Below, in pieces: positions 1 through 12,434 of a stretch of 64,000 nt of DNA. Under the pieces are notes generated by a model. That model did not search any database, was not told the origin of the DNA, and saw only the letters and a list, made by a program, of their open reading frames with translations. Within the stretch, counting starts at the first letter, position 1; each line of letters starts with the position of its first letter. The translations under genes and the position numbers were made by a program. The stretch spans positions 14,376,501 through 14,440,500 of the forward strand of contig NC_059399.1 in NCBI RefSeq assembly GCF_905220565.1, read 5' to 3'. Source of the stretch: Melitaea cinxia (Eukaryota; Arthropoda; Insecta; Lepidoptera; Nymphalidae).

Positions 1-21
1 ATGGTTCGATATAGTTTATGA

Positions 22-636
22 ATAATTGTGTTTGCTCGCAAACGAAAAAAAACCGACTTCAATGACACCGACGAGTAATACAACGTAAATCGACGCAAAA
101 TTAGTCAAGTAACTACGCGTTATCAAAGATTACTCAAAAAGTAGTAATCAGATCTCAATAAAATTTATATGTGACCACATGACAAACATCAGCTATTGAT
201 TAAATTAAAAATTATCAAAATCGGTACACCCAGTAAAAAGTTATTGCAGATTTTCAAGAAGTTCCCTCGATTTCTCTGGGATTCCATCATCAGATCCTGG
301 TTTCCTTATCATGGTACTAAATTTGGAATATCCTCTTTACAGCAAAAAAAGAATTATCAAAATCGGTACATCCAGTAGAAAGTTATGCGGTGTAATACAA
401 TGTAGGTCGACGAAAAAAGCGTCAAGTAAAAACGCATTATTAGATATTACTCGAAAAGTAGTAGTTAGATCTCAAATAAATTTAAATGGGACCAATTGGC
501 ATACACCACCTTTCGATTAAAACAAAATTTGTCGAAATCGGTCCATACGATCAAAAGTTCTGATGTAACATACATAAAAAAAAAAAATACAGTCGAATTG
601 AGAACCTCCTCCTTTTTTGGAAGTCGGTTAAAAAAT
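22..636 (+). mobile_element. Dispersed ~615-bp repeat with AACCGACTTC / GAAGTCGGTT ends
   Basis: Starts TTTGCTCGCAAACG, then AACCGACTTC, and ends GGAAGTCGGTT, so the tips are inverted. Inside are about three diverged subrepeats, each containing a 'cggtacacccagtaaaaagtt'-type line. The best second copy is 37222-37836; others are listed separately. No protein is encoded; the short frames are artefacts. The class is not recognised. Confidence 0.6.
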
Positions 637-924
637 AAAATTATGAATGTCTTTATTCAAGTCGGCTTCAAAATCACTTCTGTATTGCCACTTTACAAAT
701 TATAATTATATTAGCCTTTTCACGATGCAGCCTGTAACATCCTACTTCTGGAAATAGGCCTCGTTCCCCGTATAGAAAAAGGATCAAAACATAATCCCCA
801 TGTAGGCAAAGAAACTAGAAAAAATAATACGATGAAGAACTTTTTGAATTTTCCCATGTAGGAAAAGGATCAGAGCTTAATCCACCACGCTACTCCAATG
901 TGGGTTAGCGGATATAATAATACA

Positions 925-1080
925 TTCTTTATTGCCCTTTAAAAAAAATATAATTACAAGTCTTTTTAACAAAGGATGTTGGCAAGGGCGAACTTATCTC
1001 TGTAAGAGATCTCTACCAGTCTACCCATGGTGGTGAGATGATGTTACCGCGGGACTCATAAGCGCAAGAGTGATAAAGTG
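925..1080 (-). mobile_element. 3' end of a LINE-type retroposon
   Basis: Reverse complement of the sequence at 53185-53335: shared lines 'gtagagatctcttacagaga' and 'cccgcggtaacatcat'. The plus-oriented copy ends with AATAAAGAATG, as expected of a 3' terminus. The LINE class cannot be told from this part. Confidence 0.45.
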
Positions 1081-1119
1081 AAAAAAAAAATTGAATAAAA
1101 ATATATTCCCTACTATGAG

Positions 1120-1330
1120 TAAAAATCGCTACCACTTATAGGCAGATAACAACCGGGACTGACCACTCAATATTATCTTCGAGGCACAGTGGGGAACAAG
1201 GACAGATATTCAAACCAGAAATAAATATTTTTACATATACAAATATCCATCCCGAGAGGTAATCAAACCCGGAACCCTTCGGTGTTTAGGCATGTGTATG
1301 GCATTCACACCACTACGCCGGAACAAATTT
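1120..1330 (-). mobile_element. tRNA-derived SINE copy
   Basis: On the minus strand a tRNA-like head (GGCGTAGTGGTGTGAATGCC; GGGTTTGATTACC as B box) is followed by the family body ('cggttgttatc', 'gatttttactcatagtaggg'). Confidence 0.6.
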
Positions 1331-1649
1331 TATATTAGTCCTTAATAAATTAATTTTGGTTAATATAAAACTTCCGCCGATTCGAAATGCAGATTCTGTT
1401 AAGAAGAACTTGCAAGAAATTTAGCAGTTACTTACTTATTAAAAAAACTGTTTAACTTTTAATTACTATAAATTCAGTCTCGTCTTACATGAAAGCAGCA
1501 TCAATAAACCCACATATCTTGTAATATAAATTTTTATGAGCTTTCGTAATGAAGAATATTAATATAATTAGCAAATGTTACGATAAAAGTTATTTGCCAA
1601 TTTATGCTTAATGTGTCCATAAATGATACTCAAATTAATTTGGAAGTAA

Positions 1650-1836
1650 AACTTCTTAACGCACACTTGACTTGAAGACAAAGCTGGTAAATGCGTGACG
1701 AGGGGGTTACGAAAAGTGTGATCGGGCGAGGCAAACGGAAGTTGAGAGAGAGAGAGATATAAGTTAGTGAAGTTAGAAAGAAAGAGAGTTACGTTTTATA
1801 AATTTTACTTCAGTCGTGTCTAAACCACACTCGTTT
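1650..1836 (+). repeat. Short dispersed repeat ('gtgatcgggcgaggc' family)
   Basis: Shared core: 'aatgcgtgacgag', 'ttacgaaaagtgtgatcggg', GA-rich stretch, 'gagttacgtt', 'cgtgtctaaaccacactcgt'. Other copies at 12459-12650, 14305-14485 and 24745-24915. Confidence 0.55.
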
Positions 1837-2057
1837 TTTTTTTCTTCATTAAATAATTAATCACATTACGAGTATAATAAAATTAATCTGTGACATAAAA
1901 AATATTTATCTAAAATGTTATCTTGTTTTGTCTTTGATAATCTTAACGCTGATATCTTCAACGTCAAATCTGATTTCTAACAATATATCATGATTAAAAC
2001 AATATATTATATACAATAAAGTAAGTGTTGTCAAAAATAGCATAAAGGAAATCATAC

Positions 2058-3414
2058 CTATGCAACTTCTAGGCCCTTCCCCGAACGGCATATACACATA
2101 ACTTGTTCTATTCTTGTCATCGTTTAAAAATCTTTCGGGTCTAAATTGTTCAGGGTCATCAAAATATTTCTCATCATGCTGTAAAGCGTGTATTGGAATA
2201 ATAATTCGCACTCCTTGATCAATAGTCGTGCCAAGTTTAGAAATTTTATAGTGGTTGGCGCAAAGTCTATTGAGGACACCCACTGGCGGAAGCATCCTTA
2301 AAGATTCTTTGAAAGCCGCGTCTAGATAATGCATTTCTGTTACCGCGTCATAGCACAATTTATTGTCATGTTTTGCTAAGACTTGGTCGATTTCTTGATG
2401 AATTTTTTGTTGTACGTCTGGATTGAAAGCAAGTTCGTGTAACATATAACTCGTAGACGACGAAGAGGTTTCAAAACCGGCCCCGAAGAAAACGAATACC
2501 TGAGCAATCATACACAAGTGATCCATGTCTAACTCGACTTCTTTCGGTGTTCCATCTGGATTTCTCTGTTCAATTGACTCTCCTTTTATCTTACCCTTGG
2601 CGGCTAGGTCTAAAACGAGATCAACAAAGTCGTTTCTACCTGAAGGCTTAAAGTTTCTCTGCTCGAAAACTTTCATAATCATATCAATGAAGAACTTTTC
2701 TAAATTTTTATCAAAAAGATTAAGCATTTTTCTCGTTTCTGGAAGGACATCATAAATGCCTAAAAGGACAACGTCACTAAAAGAACGCTTGAAAATTTCT
2801 TTACCTACCGTTCTGAATACTGAATTTTCATTGGTAATCGTATCCATTTCTATACCTAAGCCACAAGCGCCGATGAATTCAGTTGTAAATCTAGCCATTA
2901 GATCACGTATATCACATTCCCCACCTTTTGTCACTATTTCATCGCCTATTCCATGAAGTTTTTCTGCGCATTTTACAATTAAAGGAAACATGCTTTTTAG
3001 CTTAGCTGTGGTGAAAGCTGGAGTTAATCTCTGACGCAAAAGTTTCCATAAATCTCCATCAGCATTAAAAATATTCATTAGGAGAGGTTCTTTTTTTATA
3101 TCTCTACCTAGTCCTCTCTCATGAAAGTATGCAAAATCCACACTTAAAATATCTCTTATTATTTCTGGATCTCGAACAATCAGCTCCGGTGTATTACCAC
3201 AATATCGTCCTATAGCTTTTTCATTAGGATATCTTTTATATAATTCAGTTGTAATAACAGTAATACTCTTGAGTCCAAATAAATTCATAAAGTAATTACC
3301 GAAAATCGGAATAGGCATTTCTTGTTTTATATTCCTTTTAGACCAGTAGCCATGATTACGAGTGCCATAAAAATAAATGGCAAGTACCAAAATTATTACC
3401 AGATAAATAAACAT
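2058..3414 (-). CDS. Cytochrome P450, CYP6 family (CYP6AE-like), first coding exon; 3' end outside window
   Basis: A microsomal P450 of the insect CYP6 family, which oxidises plant allelochemicals and other xenobiotics on the ER membrane. The start is placed at the ATG at 3414, not the upstream in-frame ATG at 3471, because it gives the normal hydrophobic anchor (residues 2-17) followed by a proline-rich hinge. Visible motifs, numbered from that Met: C-helix WKLLR 123-127, I-helix AGFET 312-316, ExxR (ESLR) 370-373, PERF 426-429, and the haem loop FGEGPRSCIG 444-453 with Cys451 as haem ligand. The open frame runs on to 1918, but after the haem loop it stops looking like a P450. A donor (G|GTATGA) at 2058/2057 splits the Gly codon in phase 1, the usual CYP6 intron position. 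The last ~60 residues are not found between 1 and 2057, so they are probably beyond the left edge; a truncated pseudogene is the alternative. Subfamily assignment is from overall resemblance only. Confidence 0.9.
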
Positions 3415-3471
3415 CTCGAGTCGTGTCACACAGTCGAGAACACACAAGCGACTGCAATTATTATTTATCAA

Positions 3472-5134
3472 TAGTTTTAACGCTTAGCTTCTTGCGTTAT
3501 CGAGGCAGATACGGTAAGAGATATCAAAGATGTGAAAATATATTTACTTATAATAACTTATTTACTATTTTTATATTTTACACTGTTGATTACAATATCA
3601 TGTTGGATTGTATTTAATTATCATTTGTATTACATTAAAATTTGTAAATATGACATAATTTGCAAATTTTTACTCACTTTAAATTGGAAAAGGAAAAAAC
3701 TTTAAGTACCTTTGTCATTTGATTAACATTATAGTTGGCTTTAATATTATTTAGTTTTACGTAGATACATATTTAAATACGTATTTAAAACGTGTAACAT
3801 TTTTTGATCTAGTTGCTATACAACATACAACATTTCGATAAACAGCATTTGTATGACCTCGCAGTCAGGTAGCATATGATAAAATAGATTGAATAAATAT
3901 CTTATCATACATTTTTTGACTTACCAGAGTGAGAATACATAACAATCTAATTTTAATTATTATCATATATTTAAGGATGTATGTAAGGTCAAGTCCGCAG
4001 TGCATCTAAATTTTTTTAAGTTACTTCATGTTGAAATATAAGTGCCGAAACATTGTTGACTCCATTTTATAATTTTTAATAAAAAATGTATAGTTTTTCG
4101 TATAATTAAAAACCGACTTCAATTACATCAACAAGTAACACATCGTAGGTAGACGATAAAACAGTCAAGTAAATACGTATTATTAGATATAACCCAAAAA
4201 CTACTTATTAGATCGCAATCAAATTTAAATGAGACCATACGACACACACCACCTTTTGATTAAAATAAAAATCGTGAAAATCGGTCCGCCCGCCCAGTCA
4301 AAAGTTCTAAGGTTCTGATTCGAATTGAGGTTCTCCTCCTTTCTTGGAAGTCGGTTAAAATTGGTGGCTCGCGGCTCGCAGTGCTGCCACACGCACGAGC
4401 GCAGGCGGATTACGAGCAAAATTTCAAACTTGTCGGATCGTCAACGAATATACTCGGCGGTTTTAAAGTACGCGTACTTAGAGTGACACACCAGCGAAAA
4501 AGGTCGTCGAGCCACAAATTTGCGAACTTACTCGCACGTCTATCACCCCCTTTTCGATATCTCCTTTCTAACAAAAAACAAAATCGATTCACAAATTTGA
4601 TATGCAGTTTCTGAGATTAGCGTGCACAAATGCACAGACAAACAGAGAAAAATTCTGACAATCAATGTACAGACAGCGACCCGTTACATTTTTATTATAT
4701 GTATTGATTGTTTATAGGTAGATGAACTTGAGGTTTTGATTTTGGAACGAAAGGTAAGTTCAAAAATTGTATAAATCTCTGACGTGTTGCAATAACTAAT
4801 TGACAATGAATGTACACGACATTTGGCTTTTAATAGATTAAATTATACTTTGCACTTAGTAAAAAATTTGGCTGCATGAATTTATTATTAGACTATCTAA
4901 TTTAGATTATTTTAAGTAAAACCTCTCCGCTTTTTCATTGCCACATGGCCTCTACACCAAACCTAACTCTGATAACCATTATTATATAAATTGCATTGCG
5001 AGTCCAAAGAGGTCTCACAATATACAAGTACCTACTTATTAGTTGACACTTTGATAAATCATTACACCTATATTTAATATTTTTTGATTTTATACCTACA
5101 CTTATTTTTTTCAAATGAAAATATTTCTGTAAAG
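3472..5134. other. Spacer between CYP6 and the UPF0728 gene
   Basis: Divergent promoters are expected here. AT-rich apart from the repeat 4108-4358 and a GC-richer block 4360-4620 (ending in a Helitron-like tail to 4705). No gene seen. Confidence 0.5.
4108..4358 (+). mobile_element. Partial copy of the AACCGACTTC repeat
   Basis: Begins AAAAACCGACTTC and ends CTTGGAAGTCGGTTA; internally deleted relative to 22-636. Confidence 0.55.
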
Positions 5135-7471
5135 ATGTCAATACAATATGTTAGGATATACTATGGACCTAACGATTCATTTAACACAATAGCACATAAA
5201 CCACAAAAATTACGAGGTATCCGCGGTAAGCAATATTACATATAACTATAACTGCTCAAAATGTCTGACCCTTACTTAGTCCACGGTTAAGCATTTGGCT
5301 AGTCTTTAGATTAAGACCCGTCGAATTAATTTTGTAACGAAATCATGTCGGCAAACGGTCGAATTTCGAGCTTAGATAAGATAGGTTAAAATTTTGTTTA
5401 TTCGACGGGTCTTAATCTAAATACTTACCAAGCATTTTCTTCAGAATGGTTGACGAATATGATTTAAGAGGAAGGAAATTAAGGTTTAAGTTTTTTCTAA
5501 ATTTTTTGGAATAGTTTTCCAACATCTTTGACTCGCTCTCTGTACAAGATCAAACTCAAAACACATTTTCAAGAAACCGAATGTAGACCCAAAATCGCTT
5601 CGGAGGACTTCTAACAAATTATGTTTTGCTTTAGGAAAAATCATCATGATGATGATAATGATGATGATGATTGGGAAAAATATTATATATTTTAATAATA
5701 CATACATATACTTGTGTACTTCCATTATGATCATATCGAAAATATATTACACACGATGTTATTTTGAGAATTTTCATTTTAATTATGCTTTTTTACTAGA
5801 ACATCTACAAAAATTGGGATTTCGCGTCGACCTCGTGCCTGTAGAATACATAAATTACTGCATGTTAGAAATGTGTGGACATGAGGTAAACAGTTTAAAG
5901 AATACTACACAACATTACTAATTTAATTTAATACCTTTAAAACATATTTGTCAAGTGTACAGTCTTGGTGAATAAGGTATTTTATTCAGTGGTGTAGCGT
6001 GGGGCGCTGCCAGGGATCCATGGACGGCACTTGAAACACTATTTGGCTGCAAAATCACCATAAAATCATCGCGTTCGCAATGTTGTAGCGGAAGCATAAA
6101 AGTCCAAACGGGAGGAGGCGATATGAAATCGAGTACCATCGATGTACAGTGACACTACGCTCACAACTAGTGTGATTACTATCAGAACTAGTTTAAATCA
6201 ATACCTATGTCAATATTAGAGTTCACTATCTCAAACGTGGTGATGTGCATTACGTAGAATGTAACTCATTTTCCTTTTAGATGGCCGATCTTAAGCATTG
6301 GGATTACTAGGAAAAAAATATAAGGACTACTTTGTAGATAATAATTTTTTGATCAATAATTTTTGGTTACTCTATATTTTTGATAAAACTTATCGTACAT
6401 AGTAGACGCCGCGTTGGCGCAACGGTTACAGCCATGTATTATACATGTTGCGCTGGCGGTTGCGGGTTCGATCCTCGCACATGACAAACATTTGTATTGG
6501 CCATACAGGTGTTTGCCGTGGTCTGGGTGTTTGTGCGGTCTTTGTGGGTCTCCCCACCATGCCTCGGAGAGCACGTTAAGCCGACGGTCCCGGTTGTTAT
6601 CATGTACACCTGATAGCGATCGTTACTCATAGTAGGGAATATATCCGCCAATCCGCATTGGAGCAGCGTGGTGGATTAAGCTCTGATCCTTCTCCTACAT
6701 GGGGAAAGAGGGCTATGCCCAGTAGTGGGATATTACCGGCTGAAGCGTTACCGTACATATTGTTTTATACATAAAGTAGGTAGTTACGGTTCGCAAATTT
6801 TCGGTGCGCCCCGAGTAGCTAAAACCCACACTACGCCACTGCTTTCATATACGTCAAAATGAAAGAACAAGACTTATCTCGTAATCGGACTGATAATTAT
6901 ATCGTTTTTTGACTTGGACTGTAACAACATTTAGAAGTGCGCCTTAATAATTTAGAAAAGGTTAATTTAACACAGGAATGTGTGGCCATACTTGCCATGT
7001 TTTCCATCAACGTTCAAATTGCGCTGTACTTGCTGTTTTACCCGACTTTTTTCATCATTACAACCTGAGTTTTATTTTTAACTAATATAATAATTAAATA
7101 ATAATTCGTAATCTATTGTTTAATTGCCTTAACAATAAATTTATTATAATAAATGTAGATTGCAAAATTTAGATGATAGTAAAAAACTTTTTGCATTTCA
7201 GGTATTTAGGTGTAACATAAACAATCTCTCATTTAACACATGCTCAGAACGCGACCCTGTCTGTCGTCGGGCTATCATCGCTGTGGTCGAATCGTCGGCT
7301 AAATTCTTAAGAGCCAGAAGCTACCTCTGGTCCTGGGCCCTTTTGGACAAACAAATGTTCAGGAGCGGATACTCTCCCAAAGCATATTGGGCATTTGATT
7401 TGGATGAAAATTTTGACACTTGTTTGGAATGTGTTACATGCTGTGGAGTTATTAAGAGAAACGAAAATTAA
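5135..7471 (+). CDS. UPF0728 family protein (C10orf53-like), three exons, extended Cys-rich C-terminus
   Basis: A 148-residue protein from exons 5135-5225, 5800-5885 and 7202-7471. Splice signals are G|GTAAGC at 5225, ACTAG|AA at 5799, GAG|GTAAAC at 5885 and TTTCAG|GT at 7201; phases 1 and 0 match and the total is 447 nt. The ATG at 5135 has A at -3. Exon 1 carries the family's N-terminal pattern (IYYGP at residues 8-12, then HKPQKLRG). Exon 2 gives a charged helix/strand ending in MCGHE, and exon 3 begins VFRC followed by a DPVC segment, matching the family core 'EVFRC...LDPLC'. Known family members are about 90 residues long and of unknown function; this one continues for about 55 more, rich in Trp and Tyr and ending in CLECVTCC (133-140). 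Intron 2 contains a tRNA-derived SINE. It is the only gene here on the plus strand, divergent from CYP6. Family assignment is from recognition and was not searched. Confidence 0.8.
6404..6747 (+). mobile_element. Full-length tRNA-derived SINE
   Basis: The best copy in the window. Head with A-box-like TTGGCGCAACGGTTACAG and B box GGTTCGATCC, body with 'ccggttgttatcatgtacac', 'gatagcgatcgttactcata' and 'cagcgtggtggattaagctc', end 'tattaccggctgaagcg'. It lies in intron 2 of the UPF0728 gene in sense orientation. Not a functional tRNA: no cloverleaf continues after the B box. Confidence 0.75.
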
Positions 7472-7732
7472 TTATGCTTTAATGTGCACGTTCCCATTAT
7501 TTAAGGGTCCTTTTTTTTCAATACATGGAGACTACGGACAATTTATATTTATTTTCCCTTTTTTTTTATTATATTTTTTTTTTGTTATGATATTGTCATT
7601 GATATCAATTCAAAAAAGCCTACATGTTATCTTTATAGATTCAAAAAAGATAAAAAACTGATCAATCAATCTTTTTTAAAGAGTAACATTTCATTGTGTA
7701 TAACCAAGCAAGATGTTCATTCCATTTATAGA

Positions 7733-7920
7733 GTACTAGCTCCCTGCGCGCGCTGCTACGCTTTTTCTTTTTTTTTTTTTTTGGTCGTTACCAACTCAGA
7801 AACCTTTGTGGGCTCATACACAACACTTTGCTGAAGATCATGACATAATCAAATGCATAGCTTACGATTCTATAAAGGACATACAGACAAACATTCATTT
7901 TTGTATATATAGATAGAAAA
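7733..7920 (-). mobile_element. Helitron-like short repeat
   Basis: Left 'actagctccctgcgcgcgct', right 'tttttgtatatatagatag'; the typical reversed CTAG and TCTATATATA ends. Just 3' of the UPF0728 gene. Confidence 0.45.
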
Positions 7921-9922
7921 AAGTGTAATAGAAAAGAAAACAATGATTTTTGATTTGTTATATTGAAACAAGTTACAAGGCTCCCGAGTTCAGTCCGCTA
8001 ACAATAAATTAAATACATTTATTTTATGTTTTGAATCATACATCAATCACGAACAGACAACAGTTAACCAATCTTATTATAAAATCGTTTGGAAACGAAC
8101 ACACTTGTGGGGCCAAGCAGTATGAGAACTGTAAGTGAAGTACTCCTTTAATTACAATTTTTTTTTTTTAAATCTAGCGTTAGAATTTATCCACAAGTAT
8201 TGTACGTCAAACAGGCGCAAGCGAAAAAGCTTCATTCAATATAACATACTGTGAACGTAGCTTTAGTAAGATTCCTATGTCGTCAAACTGAAACTGCTTG
8301 GTCGCACTAGTGTGTCCCTCTTTTACTCTCATAGCAATTTACATACGGTCAGCAAATACACTGTGATGTATATATTTATTTAAATTTTCTGATTTACATT
8401 TATCTATCGTAATATGATCGTATATTTTATTTGTTTCTATATTTACATTGTTGCCTGGTCTGGTTTAAAAAACATTTATACAATCTTCAATGCATATTTC
8501 ATTCAATTTGACCAATTGATTTTAATTGATATAGGAAACAAGTCTGTATATGAAAAAAAATATACAAAAGAGTTAACTATAATTTTATCAATGACAAGCA
8601 AAAATTTCTTTGGAAATATGCATAAATCGATTCGCACAGTGAAAAAAATTACTTTTAATTTCTAAAATTAAAAAAATGTTTAAATTCGAACATAAAATAT
8701 TAATGTTAATAAAAACGCACGGAACACATAATGCATTAAAATTGTGTTTTTTTAGACGTCGTAGGAACAAAGTTTTCAAAATCGACAATTAATTTGTCAA
8801 ATGTTTATACATTTTGATCGGCCTTAACATTGATTAAGTCTGATTTTAAGGGAATTTACAAAAACTGGATGAATATAACTTTAACGCAACAGTGACTTGT
8901 TCCTTACGTTTTTCTTTTTTTATTATTATATTATAGAACCTTAAAAATAAGGTATACATCGCATAAGATCTTAAGCCGTATTTTAAACCGAATAAATTTT
9001 TGTAATATAAAAACTTCAAATAAACATTACATCGGTAAGCTAAGAAAAGAACTAATTATGAGGTCGATATAACTAAAATAAAGTATAATTGTTTAGAGCC
9101 GACTTATATAACCAACTAACTTATTAAATTTACATTCGAATACACATAAATAATTTTAAAATTAACACTTAATACCGAAACTGCAATAAAACATTGCAAC
9201 AATAAAGTCCGTGATATTACAGACACGCCCAAAACATATTTTAAGATTTTTATACAAATACTTTTAAATGAGGAATAACATTTTTTTTAAAAGAGTAAAA
9301 AAATCGAAATGGCCGTTAAAAATATAAATTATTCCGATTTTCCGTCTATCGAACTAACTTTATTTTTAATATTAACTAACAATAACGTTGCTAGCGTGTC
9401 AAATGACGTGAAATATATGTTTAAAAATTAAAGTGTTTAAAATTGATTCTTTTATAACACTTGTTATGCCTATGTATGCCGTAACAACTTTCTCTTTATC
9501 GGTATTTTACTAAGGTTTAATATATTTATTTTAGAGATCATGCGTCAAATTTTTATCTTGCACTGGATTTTACTGACGATAACGGTTTAAAATGGTGCAA
9601 TGACGTCATATGACTTCTAAAATAGCAACTCAACGAAAGATGCTCGAACAGAGGCATCTTAAAGTAATACGCCTTTTAACGAACAATTTTAAACGTTTTC
9701 TTTCGCTGACAGCTGTCAAAATACAGTTGACCGGTGAAACTATCATTATATATTGCTATTGGTTCATTGCAAAATTTTACCATTGTGAAGTTACTGTGAT
9801 TTTATTTCGATTACGAGAATAAACTCTATTGGATATTAAATTTCAATACATTTACCTACTCTTTTTTTTTATTAAAAAACAATTCAAACAATAATAAACT
9901 TTTTGTAATTTGTAAATTATGG
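7921..9922. other. AT-rich spacer 3' of the UPF0728 gene
   Basis: No gene or clear repeat recognised. AATAAA at 8003-8008 is a candidate late polyadenylation signal for the UPF0728 gene. Confidence 0.4.
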
Positions 9923-10238
9923 CTGCGTTCTGAAATGCGATGAAATCGATTACAGCGATGTCATCGATATCGACCGTTCCGAATTGAAATTAGTGTCAAA
10001 TCATTGTTCAAATCGGAATGCACTTTTTAGCGCTTTGAGCATTGTTTTTGTCAGTTTGACGTTTGTTGAGGTTAGTTTTTCGAAATTAAATTAATCCACA
10101 AATTCCACAATATACTACTAAACGTAGTGACTCTTTGCAATACACTGAGAGATGACTACGCACGCACAGGAAATGGAGGAAGAGAAAGAAACTCGATTAC
10201 TTTTGTTATTAGAGGATTCCGACAGCGATTTTTGCCCG

Positions 10239-10303
<65 letters not shown>

Positions 10304-10521
10304 GTGTTGTTCTTGTTTCCATTTTTTGTTGTTGTTCAATTAGTTATTGGACAATAGACAACCGACAAGAAATGTCAAAAGTGGCAAAATCATTGTAAGC
10401 GCAATATGGCGACGTAATGACGTCATCTGTGACGTCACGTGAGCATTCGATGGCACGCTCAGGATAAAACGGAACGGTTCTGTGATCGCTGTAATCAATT
10501 TCATCGCATTTCGGAACGCAG
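9923..10521. mobile_element. Non-autonomous DNA transposon with ~50-bp terminal inverted repeats
   Basis: Left end CTGCGTTCTGAAATGCGATG and right end, in reverse, CTGCGTTCCGAAATGCGATG, both continuing with 'aaat[c/t]gattacagcgat'. Inside, after a short leader, ATG 10152 opens a frame THAQEMEEEKETRLLLLLED then acidic/Ser residues, cut by an (AT)n run (10239-10300). This resembles the acidic start of some transposon proteins, but the class is not assigned. Confidence 0.6.
10239..10300. repeat. (AT)n microsatellite
   Basis: About 30 uninterrupted AT units inside the transposon 9923-10521. Confidence 0.9.
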
Positions 10522-11010
10522 GGTATGTGTTTTTTCCTTATTTATTCTATACGGCTAAAGATAAAATATTGTCATTGTAAAAATGTATTCTTGTCATATA
10601 TTCACGCAGCTTTTATTTAATAATATTGAATAGTAGCTGACCCGACAAACTTTGTATCACCATATTTCTTTTCGTGAGTCAATCATAAACATCTAAATTT
10701 CACATCCAAAGCTTTCGCCTAATTATTGTGTAAAAAACTTTACAATTTCTCTTATTAATTTAAAACCATTAACTTACGACAAAATCCATTTCCTACACTT
10801 GCGTTTTGTATTACTAAGGATTATCGTGCTATAAGCGCTTGGTTGCGAAGCCCTAATTTTGGCAATTTTTATACTGGATCAAAGTGATCCCTGTATGAAT
10901 ATACAATTCGATTGAAAGCGTGTTAGCGTGTCAATACAGAAAATGTACTGATTGATGGTGATTTTATAGAATATGAATAGAAACAAGTAAAATTGTTACA
11001 TTCCGACCAC

Positions 11011-11016
11011 TTTATT
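11011..11016 (-). terminator. Probable Sec24 polyadenylation signal
   Basis: AATAAA on the minus strand about 280 nt after the Sec24 stop. It is the first canonical signal downstream. The cleavage site is not visible. Confidence 0.45.
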
Positions 11017-11292
11017 ACAAAAGTGGTACGACACGAGATTTCATTACAATTTTAAAGTCGTGACGATAAAATATCATACACTATTGACAGTAAGACCTTC
11101 TTATAAATTTATATCGCGTCTTCAATATAATTCAATATATATTACACGCAATTAGCGGAACTATAGTAACTGTTGGTGATAGTCTTAAACGGAATACCGA
11201 AATCATTAACAAGTTAGGGCAGTGTCACAGTAACGTTTGGCCGAGCGACGTTAACTCGAGTCACTATCTCACTAACTCACTAACTTGATCAC

Positions 11293-12434
11293 TCATTTCA
11301 CTTGAGTCTTAACGTGTTGCAAGAATTCGTAGTACGAAAACGCGGACTCGACTCGGTCTTCGATCAATCGCTCCGTGAAAAGTTGTCGTGATGGTGAATT
11401 GTCCCTGGAATAAATGATTCTCATTAATATAATAAATACTATGAAATATTTATTTATACTATTTAATTCCGTAATATATCAATAACATACAAACACGGTT
11501 GTGTTATAGGTTACTGCCGACTTTTGTGATTACATGTACTTTTTTTTCTATAGATATAAATATTACTTATGTAAATAAATACGTAAGCAACTAGCACCTA
11601 CGAAAATATTTATCAAGTACTGTCACAGAAACAGGTTGATAGTCTATCAATCAAATTTACTGAGGTAGGGCACAGCTGGATATATCCTGCTCAAAATCTG
11701 GAGCTGTCCAACTGGGGAAGTACTTCAACCTCACAGAACATCACTAGCTAACTAATATTGCTTTCAATACAAAGAGCAAGACGCATAAGGCGATGACAAA
11801 CTCATGTCATGTCATGTCACGTCACGTCACGTCACATTTCGTCACATTACAGAGATCCTGGAATGATGGAGGTAGGATCGGCAACGCGTTTGGGATGCTT
11901 GTGGTGTTGCAGATGTCTGTAGGCTACGGTAATCTTATACTAACAGTGACCCATACGCTTGTTTGCTATGATAATTTCTTGCTTATGAGAATATGTTATA
12001 CCGACCAATATTTGTAGTTATTCCTTTTTCATTCTACTCTAGGAGTCATCCCATTTAGTACGAAGTGTTTATTTCACATTTCTTAACAAGTAATACACAC
12101 AATACATACATACTCGTACATAATAGTGATTTATTCATTAAAACACCTCAAATATAAGCTAAATAAACTTACAAAATAAGTACAAAAATAATCTTACCTA
12201 AGAATTAGTATACTAGCTGGATAAGGTCGGTCATCGTTCAGTTTGTCGATGAACAAATGAAGTAGCTCGTTTCCTTCGTTCTCTATCCTCGGTAGACTCC
12301 TTGCCTCATCTGGTAGTTGACTGAAGGCCGCCACACCAAATGTCTCAGACAAGAAGGCCGGAGTGGCGGCGTGACATACGTATATTATCATCGTTTCACC
12401 GTCGTCTAAGAGATACGCTCCGTTCATATTTATC
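11293..12434 (-). CDS. Sec24AB: Sec24 coding exons 14-15: gelsolin-like domain and C-terminus
   Basis: Exons 12434-12198 and 11404-11293. Exon 14 encodes GAYLLDDGETMIIYV and FIDKLNDDRPYPASILI, the gelsolin-like fold. Exon 15 encodes LFTERLIEDRVESAFSYYEF and ends at TGA 11295-11293, the normal Sec24 end. The acceptors are TTACAG|G (12435/12434) and TTCCAG|G (11405/11404). Confidence 0.95.

Noticed and set aside
5646..5921. 91-residue plus-strand frame starting in a Met-rich stretch
   Set aside because: The start is intronic (ATG/ATC simple repeat); only 5800-5885 is the real second exon of the UPF0728 gene.
6404..6500. A tRNA gene
   Set aside because: A and B boxes are present but no cloverleaf or terminator follows; the same head with a long common body recurs many times, so it is a SINE.
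10152..10343. 63-residue frame ending in repeated Tyr-Ile
   Set aside because: As a gene: the second half is an (AT)n microsatellite; only the transposon remnant interpretation is kept.
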